A stretch of 10,639 bases of DNA from an uncultured Collinsella sp. (lineage in GTDB: Bacteria > Actinomycetota > Coriobacteriia > Coriobacteriales > Coriobacteriaceae). The translations under genes and the position numbers were made by a program. This document shows positions 1 through 8,498 of the stretch, one piece after another (within the stretch, counting starts at the first letter, position 1; the number at the start of each line of letters is the position of its first letter). The DNA lies in contig CABUAL010000034.1 in NCBI GenBank assembly GCA_902489515.1, positions 1 through 10,639 of the forward strand, given 5' to 3'. The notes under the pieces are model-generated. The model was not told the origin of the DNA. It saw only the letters and a list, made by a program, of their open reading frames with translations, and did no database searches.

Positions 1-4
1 CCTG

Positions 5-41
5 CGCAAGACGGAAAGCACATTAAGTGCTTTCCTTTGCG
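5..41. terminator. Hairpin, probable terminator of a gene left of the window
   Basis: A perfect 9-bp stem (GGAAAGCAC at 13-21 with GTGCTTTCC at 27-35) closes a 5-nt ATTAA loop and is followed by TTT. A second short stem outside it (CGCAA at 5-9 with TTGCG at 37-41) extends the structure. This looks like an intrinsic terminator for a gene ending just left of the window, but the U-run is short and the direction cannot be decided. The rest of 42-150 shows no gene or strong signal. Confidence 0.5.
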
Positions 42-159
42 TGCGGAACTCGCGATAAACTTAATTACGCGCCGCTTCCCGCCCACGCCGGGCAAACATC
101 GTTGGACTTATCACTGACATGAAATGGGCGCTTGCATATCGTCTGCTAACTTGGCACGG

Positions 160-165
160 TACAAT
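160..165 (+). promoter_or_regulatory. Putative -10 element of the rlmD-like gene
   Basis: TACAAT lies 39 nt before the start codon at 205. The 17-bp-upstream position (137-142) reads TATCGT, a poor -35. The same hexamer, usually as TACAATG, precedes four other genes in this window, which raises confidence. The ribosome-binding site is AGTGGGG at 191-197, 7 nt before the ATG. Confidence 0.45.
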
Positions 166-204
166 GCTTTCAGATTTCAATTTGTAAATTAGTGGGGTTA
201 ATTC

Positions 205-1653
205 ATGGCAGAATCTCGTGCGGAGCGTAAGGCTCGTCGTGCTTTGATCGAGGCGGCTGAGGGGTCAGAGGAGAAAAAATCTTCTCAGAAATCCAAGTCG
301 TCTCAGGACGCAAAGGGTAAGTCGGCCAAGGGCAAGACTAAGGCCAAGCGTCCCGGCTCTCGTCGGAACGAGGATAAGGCATCTCAGACTCGCTCCAAGC
401 GCTCGCATAAAGATCGGGTTTCGTCTGCGCGTAAGGCTGTGGACCCCAAGTCTCCTTGTTCCATCATGAAAGCTTGCGGTGGGTGCGCGGCGCTCAATCG
501 TCCTTATAAGAAGCAGCTCGCCGCCAAGCAGGCTGCTATGGAGGAGCTTTTTGCTTCGCTTTGTGAGCGTGAGGGCATTGCTGTAGATCCTATTCGTGGC
601 ATGGGTGTCACCCTGGGCGACCCGGGCAAATATCCTGCGCCGCGTGGCTTTCGTCATAAGGCTGCCACTCCCTTTGCTCCCGGTAAGGAGGGCGCCGTCC
701 GTTGCGGTTTCTTTGAGCGCGGCACGCACAAGATCGTTGCCGTACCCGAATGCCCCGTCGAGGCACCGGGCGCCCGTCAGATTCTCAACGGCATCGCACG
801 CGAAGCTGAGCGGCTGCATATTCCCGCCTTTAATGAAGACAAGCATCTTGGTTTACTTCGCTATGCCGTCGTCCGCTGCGGTTGGCGTACCGACCAGGTC
901 ATGGTCACGCTCGTGACCGCTCAGCGCGACTTGCCTCATGCGCAGGAGTTCTTTGAGGCTGTCGCCGCACTCAATCCGCACATCGTCACCGTCGCCCAAA
1001 ACATCAACGGACGTCCCGGCAACGCCATCCTCGGCGAGGAAACCCGCATTGTATATGGCGCCGAGTGCATGCGCGACCAGCTGCTCGGTTGCGAATTCGA
1101 TATCTCCCCCACCGCGTTCTATCAGACCAATCCGCAGCAGACCGAGCAGCTCTATCAGCTCGCGATTGACGGCATGGACCTGCAGCAGGGCGACGTACTC
1201 ATGGATGCCTATTGCGGTAGCGGAACTATCGGCCTGTGCGCAGCTAAAGATGCCCAGAACAAGGGGATCGGCATTATGCTGCTCGGCGTAGAGCGCAACC
1301 CGGCGGGCATTGCCGACGCACGCCGCAATGCCGAGCTCAACGGCCTCACCCGCAGCGCTTGGTTTATGGCCGACGATGCCACCGATTACATCCTAGATGC
1401 CGCCGACAACAACGAGCAGATCGATGTCCTTTCCATCGACCCGCCGCGTGCCGGCTCCACCCCCGAGTTCCTCGAAGCTGCCTGCGCACTTAAGCCGCGC
1501 CGCATCACCTATATCAGCTGCAACCCCGTGACCCAAGAGCGCGACCTGCACCAGCTCCTCGACGGAGGCTATCGCCTGCTCAAGATCACGCCAGTCGACA
1601 TGTTCCCCCATACCGACCACACCGAAACCGTAGCGGTCCTCGAACGCCGCTAA
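205..1653 (+). CDS. rlmD: 23S rRNA (uracil-C5)-methyltransferase, RlmD/TrmA family
   Basis: This is a SAM-dependent RNA m5U methyltransferase of the RlmC/RlmD/TrmA family. Residues about 1-80 form a Lys/Ser/Arg-rich, probably disordered extension. A C-x5-C-x2-C cluster (C85, C91, C94) plus C183 matches the iron-sulfur site of RumA/RlmD. The SAM-binding motif DAYCGSGTIG is at 334-343, DPPRAG at 412-417, the catalytic nucleophile is C439 in YISCNP, and E474 in HTDHTETV is the expected general base. Family members are usually about 400-460 residues; the 482 here reflect the basic tail, and I see no TRAM domain. The ATG at 205 has a Shine-Dalgarno-like AGTGGGG 7 nt upstream. The gene is monocistronic and converges on the PHP gene. 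Family membership is clear. The exact target (23S U1939, U747, both as in RlmCD, or tRNA U54) cannot be read from sequence, so the symbol is by best resemblance. Confidence 0.9.
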   Translation: MAESRAERKARRALIEAAEGSEEKKSSQKSKSSQDAKGKSAKGKTKAKRPGSRRNEDKASQTRSKRSHKDRVSSARKAVDPKSPCSIMKACGGCAALNRPYKKQLAAKQAAMEELFASLCEREGIAVDPIRGMGVTLGDPGKYPAPRGFRHKAATPFAPGKEGAVRCGFFERGTHKIVAVPECPVEAPGARQILNGIAREAERLHIPAFNEDKHLGLLRYAVVRCGWRTDQVMVTLVTAQRDLPHAQEFFEAVAALNPHIVTVAQNINGRPGNAILGEETRIVYGAECMRDQLLGCEFDISPTAFYQTNPQQTEQLYQLAIDGMDLQQGDVLMDAYCGSGTIGLCAAKDAQNKGIGIMLLGVERNPAGIADARRNAELNGLTRSAWFMADDATDYILDAADNNEQIDVLSIDPPRAGSTPEFLEAACALKPRRITYISCNPVTQERDLHQLLDGGYRLLKITPVDMFPHTDHTETVAVLERR

Positions 1654-1680
1654 CCAACCTTAGTAGATTTTTGGGACAAG

Positions 1681-1711
1681 AAAGGGGGCGACCCGTCTGG
1701 GCCGCCCCCTT
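1681..1711. terminator. Bidirectional terminator between convergent genes
   Basis: AAGGGGGCG (1682-1690) pairs with CGCCCCCTT (1703-1711). Inside it CCC (1692-1694) pairs with GGG (1699-1701) around a GTCT loop. It lies 28 nt after the rlmD stop and about 20 nt after the minus-strand PHP gene stop, so it probably serves both. The flanks are T-containing rather than a clean U-run on either strand. Confidence 0.75.
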
Positions 1712-1731
1712 CGCTTGGTTTAAAAATTCCG

Positions 1732-2553
1732 CTATATCCCCTTGCGCAGGTCGCACACGCCGGCTGCCGCCATCTCGCGCAGCAGCGTCTCGCGATCGCG
1801 CGTCACGATCAGATCCAACGGGAAGTGAATCTCGTCGAGCATCTTGCGAGCGTAATCGAGCTTACCAATTGCCATGCCAATGTGCGCATCGGTCGAAACG
1901 CCAATGCCCACGCCCAGCTCGGCGCAGCGCTCGGCGATCTTGCGGCATACGACCCAATGCTCAGTGTCGACACCGTGTTCAAGACTATGGTTGTTGATCT
2001 CGATAATTTTGTGCTTGGCCTTAGCTGCCAACAGCACCTCGTCGATATCGAACGGCACGCCCGAACGCCCCGTGTGACCCAGCATGAACACCTTGGGGTG
2101 CTCCAGGGCATTGATATACATCTCGGTCGTCTGGGCCAGCGTCGCGCCTTCAGCAATCTGCGGATTATGCACGCTCGCAACCAAATAATCCAAATTTCGC
2201 GTAACCAAATCGAACAGCGAATGCTGACGGCTGTACGAATCACCGGCAATATCGAGCGTGACAGGAGTGTCCTCGCCAAACAGGCTTCCGTCCAGCGAAA
2301 CGATATCGGCCTCGGCACCATGCAGCACCAGCACGCCGCTCCAAATGCGCGGCCAGATATCCTGGTTGATAAAGAATTGGTAACTGCGCAGGTCATTGGG
2401 GCAAGCCGTAACCATAGAGCTCAGATGGTCGGCAGATCCGAGCACCTGCAGGCCACGCTCTGCCGCCCAGTACACATTCTCCTCAATGGTCGAATATGCA
2501 TGCGCAGAGAATATCGTATGGGTATGAATGTCACAAGAAAGCAGGTAGGGCAT
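1732..2553 (-). CDS. PHP-domain phosphatase, YcdX-like
   Basis: This 273-residue protein spans a full PHP (polymerase and histidinol phosphatase) domain, a metal-dependent phosphoesterase fold. The metal-ligand motifs appear in order: H10 and H12 in DIHTHT, D42-H43 in ADH, E81 in HGAEAD, H129 in SVHN, H160 in LGHTGR, and D222/H224 in STDAH. Length and layout match the stand-alone YcdX type (about 245-275 aa), whose members bind three metals and hydrolyse phosphate esters; the physiological substrate is generally unknown. The phrases HAYSTI near the start and EINN near residue 185 also fit YcdX. Histidinol phosphatase is the main alternative, but no his genes are nearby. The ATG at 2553 has AAGGAG 7 nt upstream. 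No signal peptide is seen, so it is cytoplasmic. It is transcribed alone, probably from the -10 at 2591-2596. Confidence 0.88.
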   Translation of the reverse strand: MPYLLSCDIHTHTIFSAHAYSTIEENVYWAAERGLQVLGSADHLSSMVTACPNDLRSYQFFINQDIWPRIWSGVLVLHGAEADIVSLDGSLFGEDTPVTLDIAGDSYSRQHSLFDLVTRNLDYLVASVHNPQIAEGATLAQTTEMYINALEHPKVFMLGHTGRSGVPFDIDEVLLAAKAKHKIIEINNHSLEHGVDTEHWVVCRKIAERCAELGVGIGVSTDAHIGMAIGKLDYARKMLDEIHFPLDLIVTRDRETLLREMAAAGVCDLRKGI

Positions 2554-2590
2554 CAGGTCTCCTTATCTGGCACGGCCGTCGCTTATATTC

Positions 2591-2596
2591 ATTGTA
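2591..2596 (-). promoter_or_regulatory. Putative -10 element of the PHP phosphatase gene
   Basis: TACAAT on minus (followed by G), 37 nt before the ATG at 2553. The sequence 17 bp upstream reads TTACGA, a weak -35. Confidence 0.4.
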
Positions 2597-2653
2597 CGCA
2601 TAGCCTTCGATAGTCGTAAAACCACTCCATCCCAAAGACACAACGTCCATGAC

Positions 2654-2684
2654 AACGGGGTCTGGCTTAACACCAAACCCCGTT
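2654..2684 (-). terminator. Hairpin downstream of the aminotransferase gene
   Basis: AACGGGGT (2654-2661) pairs perfectly with ACCCCGTT (2677-2684). Inside, TGG (2663-2665) can pair with CCA (2673-2675) around CTTAACA. It lies 34 nt after the aminotransferase stop. There is no U-run after it on minus, so it may be a weak or factor-assisted terminator, or simply an RNA 3'-end structure. Confidence 0.45.
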
Positions 2685-2718
2685 TCACGTAAAACATTGT
2701 AGGCAGAGCGCTTTACTT

Positions 2719-3903
2719 TTAACGATACTCGTCCGCCAACTGTTTCCAAGCGGGTAGCGAATTGATAATCGTTTCGTAACTCACGCAATAGCCCAGGCGG
2801 AACCAACCCGGCATACCAAAGCTGTCCGAGGGAACCGCAAGCAACTCATACTTCTTTGCACGCTCGCAAAACGCATTCGCATCGGGTTCCAGCGCCTTCA
2901 CCCACAGGTAGAATGCACCATCCGGCTCAACATAGGTGTAGCCGTACTCCGCTAGTGCGTCGGTAAGCGCGGTGCGGTTGCGCGCATAGGCCTCGACATC
3001 GCTCGGCTCATCGATGCAATCGATGATTACGCGCTGGAAGAGTGCCGGTGCGCATACAAAACCTAGCGTACGGGCAGCACCCGCAACAGCCGGCATCAGA
3101 CGGGCAGCCTGCGGATTGGTGTTGGGAACCAAGATCCACCCCACGCGCTCGCCCGGCAGCGACAGCGACTTGGAATACGAGTAGCACACGATGGTGTGCT
3201 CGTAGATCGAGGGCACCCAAGGCACCTCGGCACCGTACACAATCTCGCGGTACGGCTCATCCGAGATGAGCATAATCGGATTCTCGGGATCGCGCTGAGC
3301 GTTGGCCTCGCGCAGAACATTGGCCAGTCGCGTCAGCGTGTCGCATGTATATACGGCACCGGTCGGATTGTTGGGAGAGTCAATGATGACGGCCGCCGTC
3401 TTATCGCTGATCGCCTTGAGCACGTTGTCCACGCTCAGCTGGAACGTATCTTCATCGGCGAGCGCCTCAACACACGTACAGCCGGCCTTCTCAATCCAAA
3501 CGCGATACTCCGGAAAGTACGGGGCGATAACAATAACCTCGTCGCCCGGGTTCGTAACGGCGTTGAGCGTGCAGGTGAGCGAAGCCGCGGCACCCACGGT
3601 CATAAAGACATCCTTGCCCTCATAACTCGTACCAAAGCGGCGGTTGAGCGACTCAGCCACGGCGGTACGGCACTGCGGCAGGCCCGGTGCGGGCGTGTAT
3701 CCGTGCAGCTGGTCACTCGGCAGCTCCAAGGCCTTCTTAATGGACTCCGCCACGGCAGCGGGCGCCGGAACGCTCGGGTTACCCAGCGAAAAATCGAATA
3801 CATTTTCCGCACCAATCTGCGCCTTGCGCTCAAGGCCATAGCTAAAAATCTCGCGGATGATGGAGCTTTCCGCACCGCGAGCATACATAGTTTCGTTGAT
3901 CAT
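2719..3903 (-). CDS. Class I/II pyridoxal-phosphate aminotransferase
   Basis: This 394-residue fold-type I PLP aminotransferase resembles the aspartate/aromatic aminotransferase (AspC-like) group of Firmicutes and Actinobacteria. Counting from the start chosen here, SLGNPS is at 39-44, the cofactor-contacting DSPNNPTG at 175-182, DEPYR at 215-219, the Schiff-base lysine K245 in YSYSKSLSLPGERVGW, and the carboxylate-binding arginine R369 in WFRLGYC. These are all the residues expected of an active enzyme. The frame is open to an ATG at 4002, but that start lies inside a palindrome loop and has no family similarity after it. The ATG at 3903 has AAAGGGG 5-6 nt upstream and gives the family-typical N-terminus. 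The amino donor and acceptor cannot be deduced; aspartate, alanine or aromatic amino acids are possible. No pathway genes lie beside it. Confidence 0.9.
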   Translation of the reverse strand: MINETMYARGAESSIIREIFSYGLERKAQIGAENVFDFSLGNPSVPAPAAVAESIKKALELPSDQLHGYTPAPGLPQCRTAVAESLNRRFGTSYEGKDVFMTVGAAASLTCTLNAVTNPGDEVIVIAPYFPEYRVWIEKAGCTCVEALADEDTFQLSVDNVLKAISDKTAAVIIDSPNNPTGAVYTCDTLTRLANVLREANAQRDPENPIMLISDEPYREIVYGAEVPWVPSIYEHTIVCYSYSKSLSLPGERVGWILVPNTNPQAARLMPAVAGAARTLGFVCAPALFQRVIIDCIDEPSDVEAYARNRTALTDALAEYGYTYVEPDGAFYLWVKALEPDANAFCERAKKYELLAVPSDSFGMPGWFRLGYCVSYETIINSLPAWKQLADEYR

Positions 3904-3927
3904 CTGTTCCCCTTTCACATAGGCGCT

Positions 3928-3933
3928 ATTGTA
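3928..3933 (-). promoter_or_regulatory. Putative -10 element of the aminotransferase gene
   Basis: TACAAT on minus, 24 nt before the ATG at 3903. No recognisable -35 is present at 16-18 bp upstream. The spacing fits a short leader carrying the AAAGGGG ribosome-binding site. Confidence 0.4.
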
Positions 3934-3962
3934 CGCTTTAGCCGAGCAAAGCGCCGCAGCAA

Positions 3963-4024
3963 TGTTGATTGGGGACAGACTTAAATGCGTGAAAACGCTC
4001 ATTTAAGTCTGTTCCCAATCAACA
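3963..4024. repeat. Long palindrome, possible REP/RAYT-type mobile repeat
   Basis: Two 25-bp arms (3963-3987 and 4000-4024) are inverse complements except for one G-T position (3974/4013). They enclose a 12-nt centre in which CG/CG can pair further. The arm contains TTGGGGACAGACTTAA, which I recall as resembling short repeats linked to IS200-like REP-associated tyrosine transposases; that is recollection, not a search result. It lacks a U-run and sits beside a separate, better terminator, so it is not simply the ftsH terminator. Its right end touches the U-run of that terminator. Confidence 0.75.
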
Positions 4025-4063
4025 AAAAGAAAAAGCCTCCGCAGGTTTCCCCGCAGAGGCTTT
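4021..4063 (-). terminator. Intrinsic terminator of the tilS-hpt-ftsH operon
   Basis: Read on minus, AAAGCCTC pairs with GAGGCTTT and the stem continues inward, with two G-U pairs, to 14 bp capped by a GAAA tetraloop (4032-4063). It is followed by TTTTTCTTTTTG (down to 4021). It starts 11 nt after the ftsH stop codon. Stem, stable loop and U-run make this a textbook Rho-independent terminator. Confidence 0.92.
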
Positions 4064-4074
4064 CGCCACAAAGG

Positions 4075-6213
<2,139 letters not shown>

Positions 6214-6214
6214 C

Positions 6215-6763
6215 TTACGAATAAACCTCCGGTTTCAAAATGCCCAGATACGGAAGGTTACGATAGCGCTCGGCATAATCGAGGCCGTAGCCCACCACAA
6301 AGGCATCGGGGCAATGGGTTCCAACATACTTGGGCGTGATGGCCGAGGTACGGTCCTCAACGTCCTTCCACAGGAAGGCGGCGACCTCCAGAGAAGCGGG
6401 CTTGCGGCTCTCGAGGTTCTTCATCAGATACTTGAGCGTCAGGCCCGAGTCCAGAATGTCCTCGACGATCAGCACGTCGCGACCGCGGATGTCGATATCC
6501 AGGTCCTTAATGATACGCACGATACCCGAGGACTTCACACCGTCGCCATAGCTCGAAACAGCCATGAAATCGATGTTGGTCGGCAGCTCGATCTTGCGCA
6601 TCAGGTCGCCCATAAAGACCACGGCGCCGCGCAGGACCGCAATCAGCACCAGATCCTTACCCGCGTAGTCGCGAGTAATCTGCTCGCCTAGGCGAGAGAC
6701 GATACCGTCGATATCCTCCTGCGTAAACAGAACCTTCTCGATATCCGGATGTTGAGAAGCCAT
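6215..6763 (-). CDS. hpt: Hypoxanthine phosphoribosyltransferase
   Basis: Hpt salvages hypoxanthine (and usually guanine) with PRPP to make IMP or GMP in the cytosol. The 182-residue length is normal. The pyrophosphate loop LRGA is at 44-47, the flexible-loop SSYG at 70-73, the PRPP-binding motif VEDILDSGLT (100-109, acidic pair E101-D102), and the family hallmark YGLDYAERYRNLPYLG near the C-terminus. The segment after FLWKD differs from the common LLDKPxRR form, but the fold residues are intact. The ATG at 6763 has GAAAGGG 5 nt upstream. It lies between tilS (147-bp gap) and ftsH (1-bp gap), the order found in many Firmicutes and Actinobacteria. Confidence 0.96.
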   Translation of the reverse strand: MASQHPDIEKVLFTQEDIDGIVSRLGEQITRDYAGKDLVLIAVLRGAVVFMGDLMRKIELPTNIDFMAVSSYGDGVKSSGIVRIIKDLDIDIRGRDVLIVEDILDSGLTLKYLMKNLESRKPASLEVAAFLWKDVEDRTSAITPKYVGTHCPDAFVVGYGLDYAERYRNLPYLGILKPEVYS

Positions 6764-6819
6764 GACAACCCTTTCTTGTGCTTATCGCCCACACACCGCC
6801 GTATGGACGCGAACTTCAC

Positions 6820-6825
6820 ATTCTA
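6820..6825 (-). promoter_or_regulatory. Possible internal -10 element before hpt
   Basis: TAGAATG on minus lies 56 nt before the hpt ATG, in the 147-bp gap after tilS, and resembles the TACAATG seen before other genes here. A TGGAAA 18 bp upstream is a weak -35. An internal promoter would let hpt-ftsH be expressed independently of the damaged tilS; this is inference. Confidence 0.25.
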
Positions 6826-6910
6826 GCAGCGCACGGGGTATATTTTCCAGCCCGTACACCATCAGCGCGGGAATACCGTCAACGTCGCACAGAATAGCTG
6901 GTGCGAGGGG

Positions 6911-7666
6911 CTAATCCGCGTCAACCACGCGAAGCAGATAAGCCACACGCGTCGCCGCCGTGCATTTAAAACGTTCGTCCGCGCGAACTCCGGCGACCCA
7001 CACCACGGCACCTCCCGGCGCCGTCCTCACCACGGGCACGCCGGCGCGCTCGGAAACGGGAATGCGAGCCTCGCCTAGCAAGTCGGATACCTTCTTGCTT
7101 CGGCCACTCATTCCTAACGGGCACATCACGTCTCCCGGTGCGGGACCGTCCACCCACAGGCGCGCCAATCGCGCCTCTGCAGGGATCTCGCCACGTGAGC
7201 CCGCCAGGATCCGCTCACTATCGCTGTCGGCAAAACCCAGGGCAGCCGCGTCTACCAAAGCTGTCACTTCCCCGGCAGCCGCAAGCTCACGGGCGCGGCG
7301 CACGATATCGCATCCCGGCTCAACGGCCATCGGCTCTGCGACCAGCATGCGCCCCCCGCCCAACGGCAAACGACCGGGTATGGTAATCCAGTCCGCAACC
7401 AGCCCCTCACGAGCCGCCGGCGCCTTAAACGCTAGCATGCCAAACTCGACGCGCGCGTCAATTCCCGCCGGAAGCGTGACCGAGCCTGTGCCTTCGGCAA
7501 CGCAGGAAAGGACTCGCTCCACATGTCGCATCTCTGGACGAGCGCCCGGATCGATGCGTTTGATCGCCAGTCGCACGATGCGCCGCGCGATTACCACCTC
7601 GGCCGCAGCAAGGCGTCTGGCATCGAGCACTAGCGCGCCCGCCGCCTCCTTTGCGCAGGCAGCTTC
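6911..7666 (-). pseudogene. tilS: TilS C-terminal half, out of frame with its start
   Basis: These 251 codons encode the substrate-recognition part of tRNA(Ile)-lysidine synthase but lie one base out of frame with the catalytic half upstream. From 7666 the frame reads EAACAKEAAGALVL onward. It contains the helical CTD1-like segment (RRIVRLAIKRI, HVERVL, a glycine turn, VTLPAG) and a TilS C-terminal domain (GDVMCPLG, KKVSDLLGEARIP, R-x3-PVV, VVWVAGVRADERFK). The frame is open back to 7756, but the upstream extra codons are not TilS-like and I see no ribosome-binding site, so independent translation is unlikely. Joined to the N-terminal half, the protein would be 512 aa. After the TAG at 6911 the same frame stays open 42 more codons. 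Confidence 0.85.
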
Positions 7667-8450
7667 GAAACGCCTGTGCCGACAGCTGGGATAGAAACGC
7701 ATCTTCGTCACCCAAGATCTCACAGGCGGCGCCAATCGTCTTGCACACGCTCGCATTACGCTGTGCCACCACTGGCATTACCCGATGGCGCACGTAGTTT
7801 CGCAGATACGAGATATCCTCATTGCTCTCGTCTTCACGCCACGGCTGACCATGTACCTGTAGATAGCCCACGAGCTCGCCATGAGTTAGGTCGAGCAAGG
7901 GACGCACCACGATATTCCTCCGGCGAGGAATGCTCGATAGACCAGCGGGCCCCGAACCCTTAATCGCGTTCATCAAAAACGTTTCCGCGCGATCCGAAGA
8001 CGTGTGCGCGGTGCAGATACGAGCCGCCGTTCGCGGTGCCCCCGTCTGGGCGCAGAGTTCGCGAACATACCTCCGCGCCGCGGCATAGCGCACCTCGCGG
8101 GCCGCGGCCTCAATATTGCCCGACTCCCCATCAAAATAAGCGTGCTCCACACACAGCGGTAAACCATATTGCGCGCAGAGCTCACGCACAAAGGCCTCGT
8201 CGCCATCGGACGCCTTGCCGCGCAGATGATGGTTTACATGCAGCACATGCAGGCGCTCGCGAGCAATGGGGGCAACACCGCGTCCGTCTTGGATATCCAG
8301 CTTTGATGTGCACGCCATAAGAAGCAGTGCCGTCGAGTCCGCGCCGCCTGATACCATGAGCACGACAGGAGCTGCCTGCTGCCTCGTCCGGGTCTCATCG
8401 ACTGCCCCAGGCACGGCATGGTGTCCGTAATGCTGTGATACCGTTGGCAT
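7458..8450 (-). CDS. tilS: tRNA(Ile)-lysidine synthase, N-terminal half (frameshifted)
   Basis: TilS converts C34 of the CAU-anticodon tRNA-Ile2 to lysidine with ATP and lysine, so that the tRNA reads AUA. Residues 1-261 are native: the N-type ATP pyrophosphatase P-loop SGGADST (34-40), HVNHHLRG (71-78), the TAHTSSDRAETF motif (148-158), GSGPAGLSSIP, and RPLL followed by PWREDESNEDISYLRNYVRHRVMP (203-226). From codon 262 the frame is wrong and the remaining 69 residues are Arg-rich nonsense. The truncated product keeps the catalytic domain plus a linker but loses the C-terminal tRNA-binding domains. Short natural TilS proteins (about 310-330 aa) exist, yet they retain CTD1, which is lost here. 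The ATG at 8450 has AAAGGAGG 6 nt upstream. It heads the tilS-hpt-ftsH operon. Since TilS is normally essential, a sequence error or recoding must be considered. Confidence 0.88.
   Translation of the reverse strand: MPTVSQHYGHHAVPGAVDETRTRQQAAPVVLMVSGGADSTALLLMACTSKLDIQDGRGVAPIARERLHVLHVNHHLRGKASDGDEAFVRELCAQYGLPLCVEHAYFDGESGNIEAAAREVRYAAARRYVRELCAQTGAPRTAARICTAHTSSDRAETFLMNAIKGSGPAGLSSIPRRRNIVVRPLLDLTHGELVGYLQVHGQPWREDESNEDISYLRNYVRHRVMPVVAQRNASVCKTIGAACEILGDEDAFLSQLSAQAFRSCLRKGGGGRASARCQTPCCGRGGNRAAHRATGDQTHRSGRSSRDATCGASPFLRCRRHRLGHASGGN
7664..7670 (-). other. tilS: Frameshift site in tilS (one extra base, TTT-CGA)
   Basis: On minus the codons are CAG GCG TTT CGA AGC. Removing one T (7668-7670) gives CAG GCG TTC GAA GCT, which runs straight from the N-terminal into the C-terminal TilS sequence. 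The break is thus one inserted base after codon 261, or a +1 translational shift at TTT-C. A TTT run also fits a sequencing or assembly error. Confidence 0.85.
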
Positions 8451-8478
8451 TCGCTTCCTCCTTTATTCGTCCGCACCC

Positions 8479-8484
8479 ATTGTA
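8479..8484 (-). promoter_or_regulatory. Putative -10 element of the tilS-hpt-ftsH operon
   Basis: TACAATG on minus, 28 nt before the tilS ATG. The -35 position (8502-8507) would lie inside the start of the divergent yycJ-like gene and reads GCAAGA, which is weak. Confidence 0.45.
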
Positions 8485-8488
8485 TCCT
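8483..8488 (+). promoter_or_regulatory. Possible -10 element of the yycJ-like gene
   Basis: TATCCT on plus overlaps the tilS -10 and lies 10 nt before the ATG at 8499. If used, transcription would start about 4 nt before the ATG, giving a nearly leaderless mRNA. The only ribosome-binding hint is GGA at 8491-8493. A promoter inside tilS is an alternative. Confidence 0.22.
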
Positions 8489-8498
8489 TTGGAATCTT

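Noticed and set aside
1..117. A plus-strand frame open from the left edge to a TGA at 115
   Set aside because: It passes through a terminator-like hairpin and shows no recognisable protein sequence; most likely chance.
1825..2613. A 262-codon plus-strand open frame
   Set aside because: It is antisense to the PHP phosphatase, whose metal-ligand motifs are all present; it has no family features or ribosome-binding site.
2531..2806. A 91-codon minus-strand frame across the PHP-aminotransferase gap
   Set aside because: It overlaps both real genes in another frame, runs through a hairpin and the PHP -10, and has no recognisable features.
3196..3984. A 262-codon plus-strand open frame
   Set aside because: It is antisense to the aminotransferase, and its end is simply the palindrome arm.
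3904..4002. An upstream ATG (4002) that would lengthen the aminotransferase by 33 residues
   Set aside because: The start lies in the loop of the palindrome and the extra residues are not family-like. The ATG at 3903 has a good ribosome-binding site.
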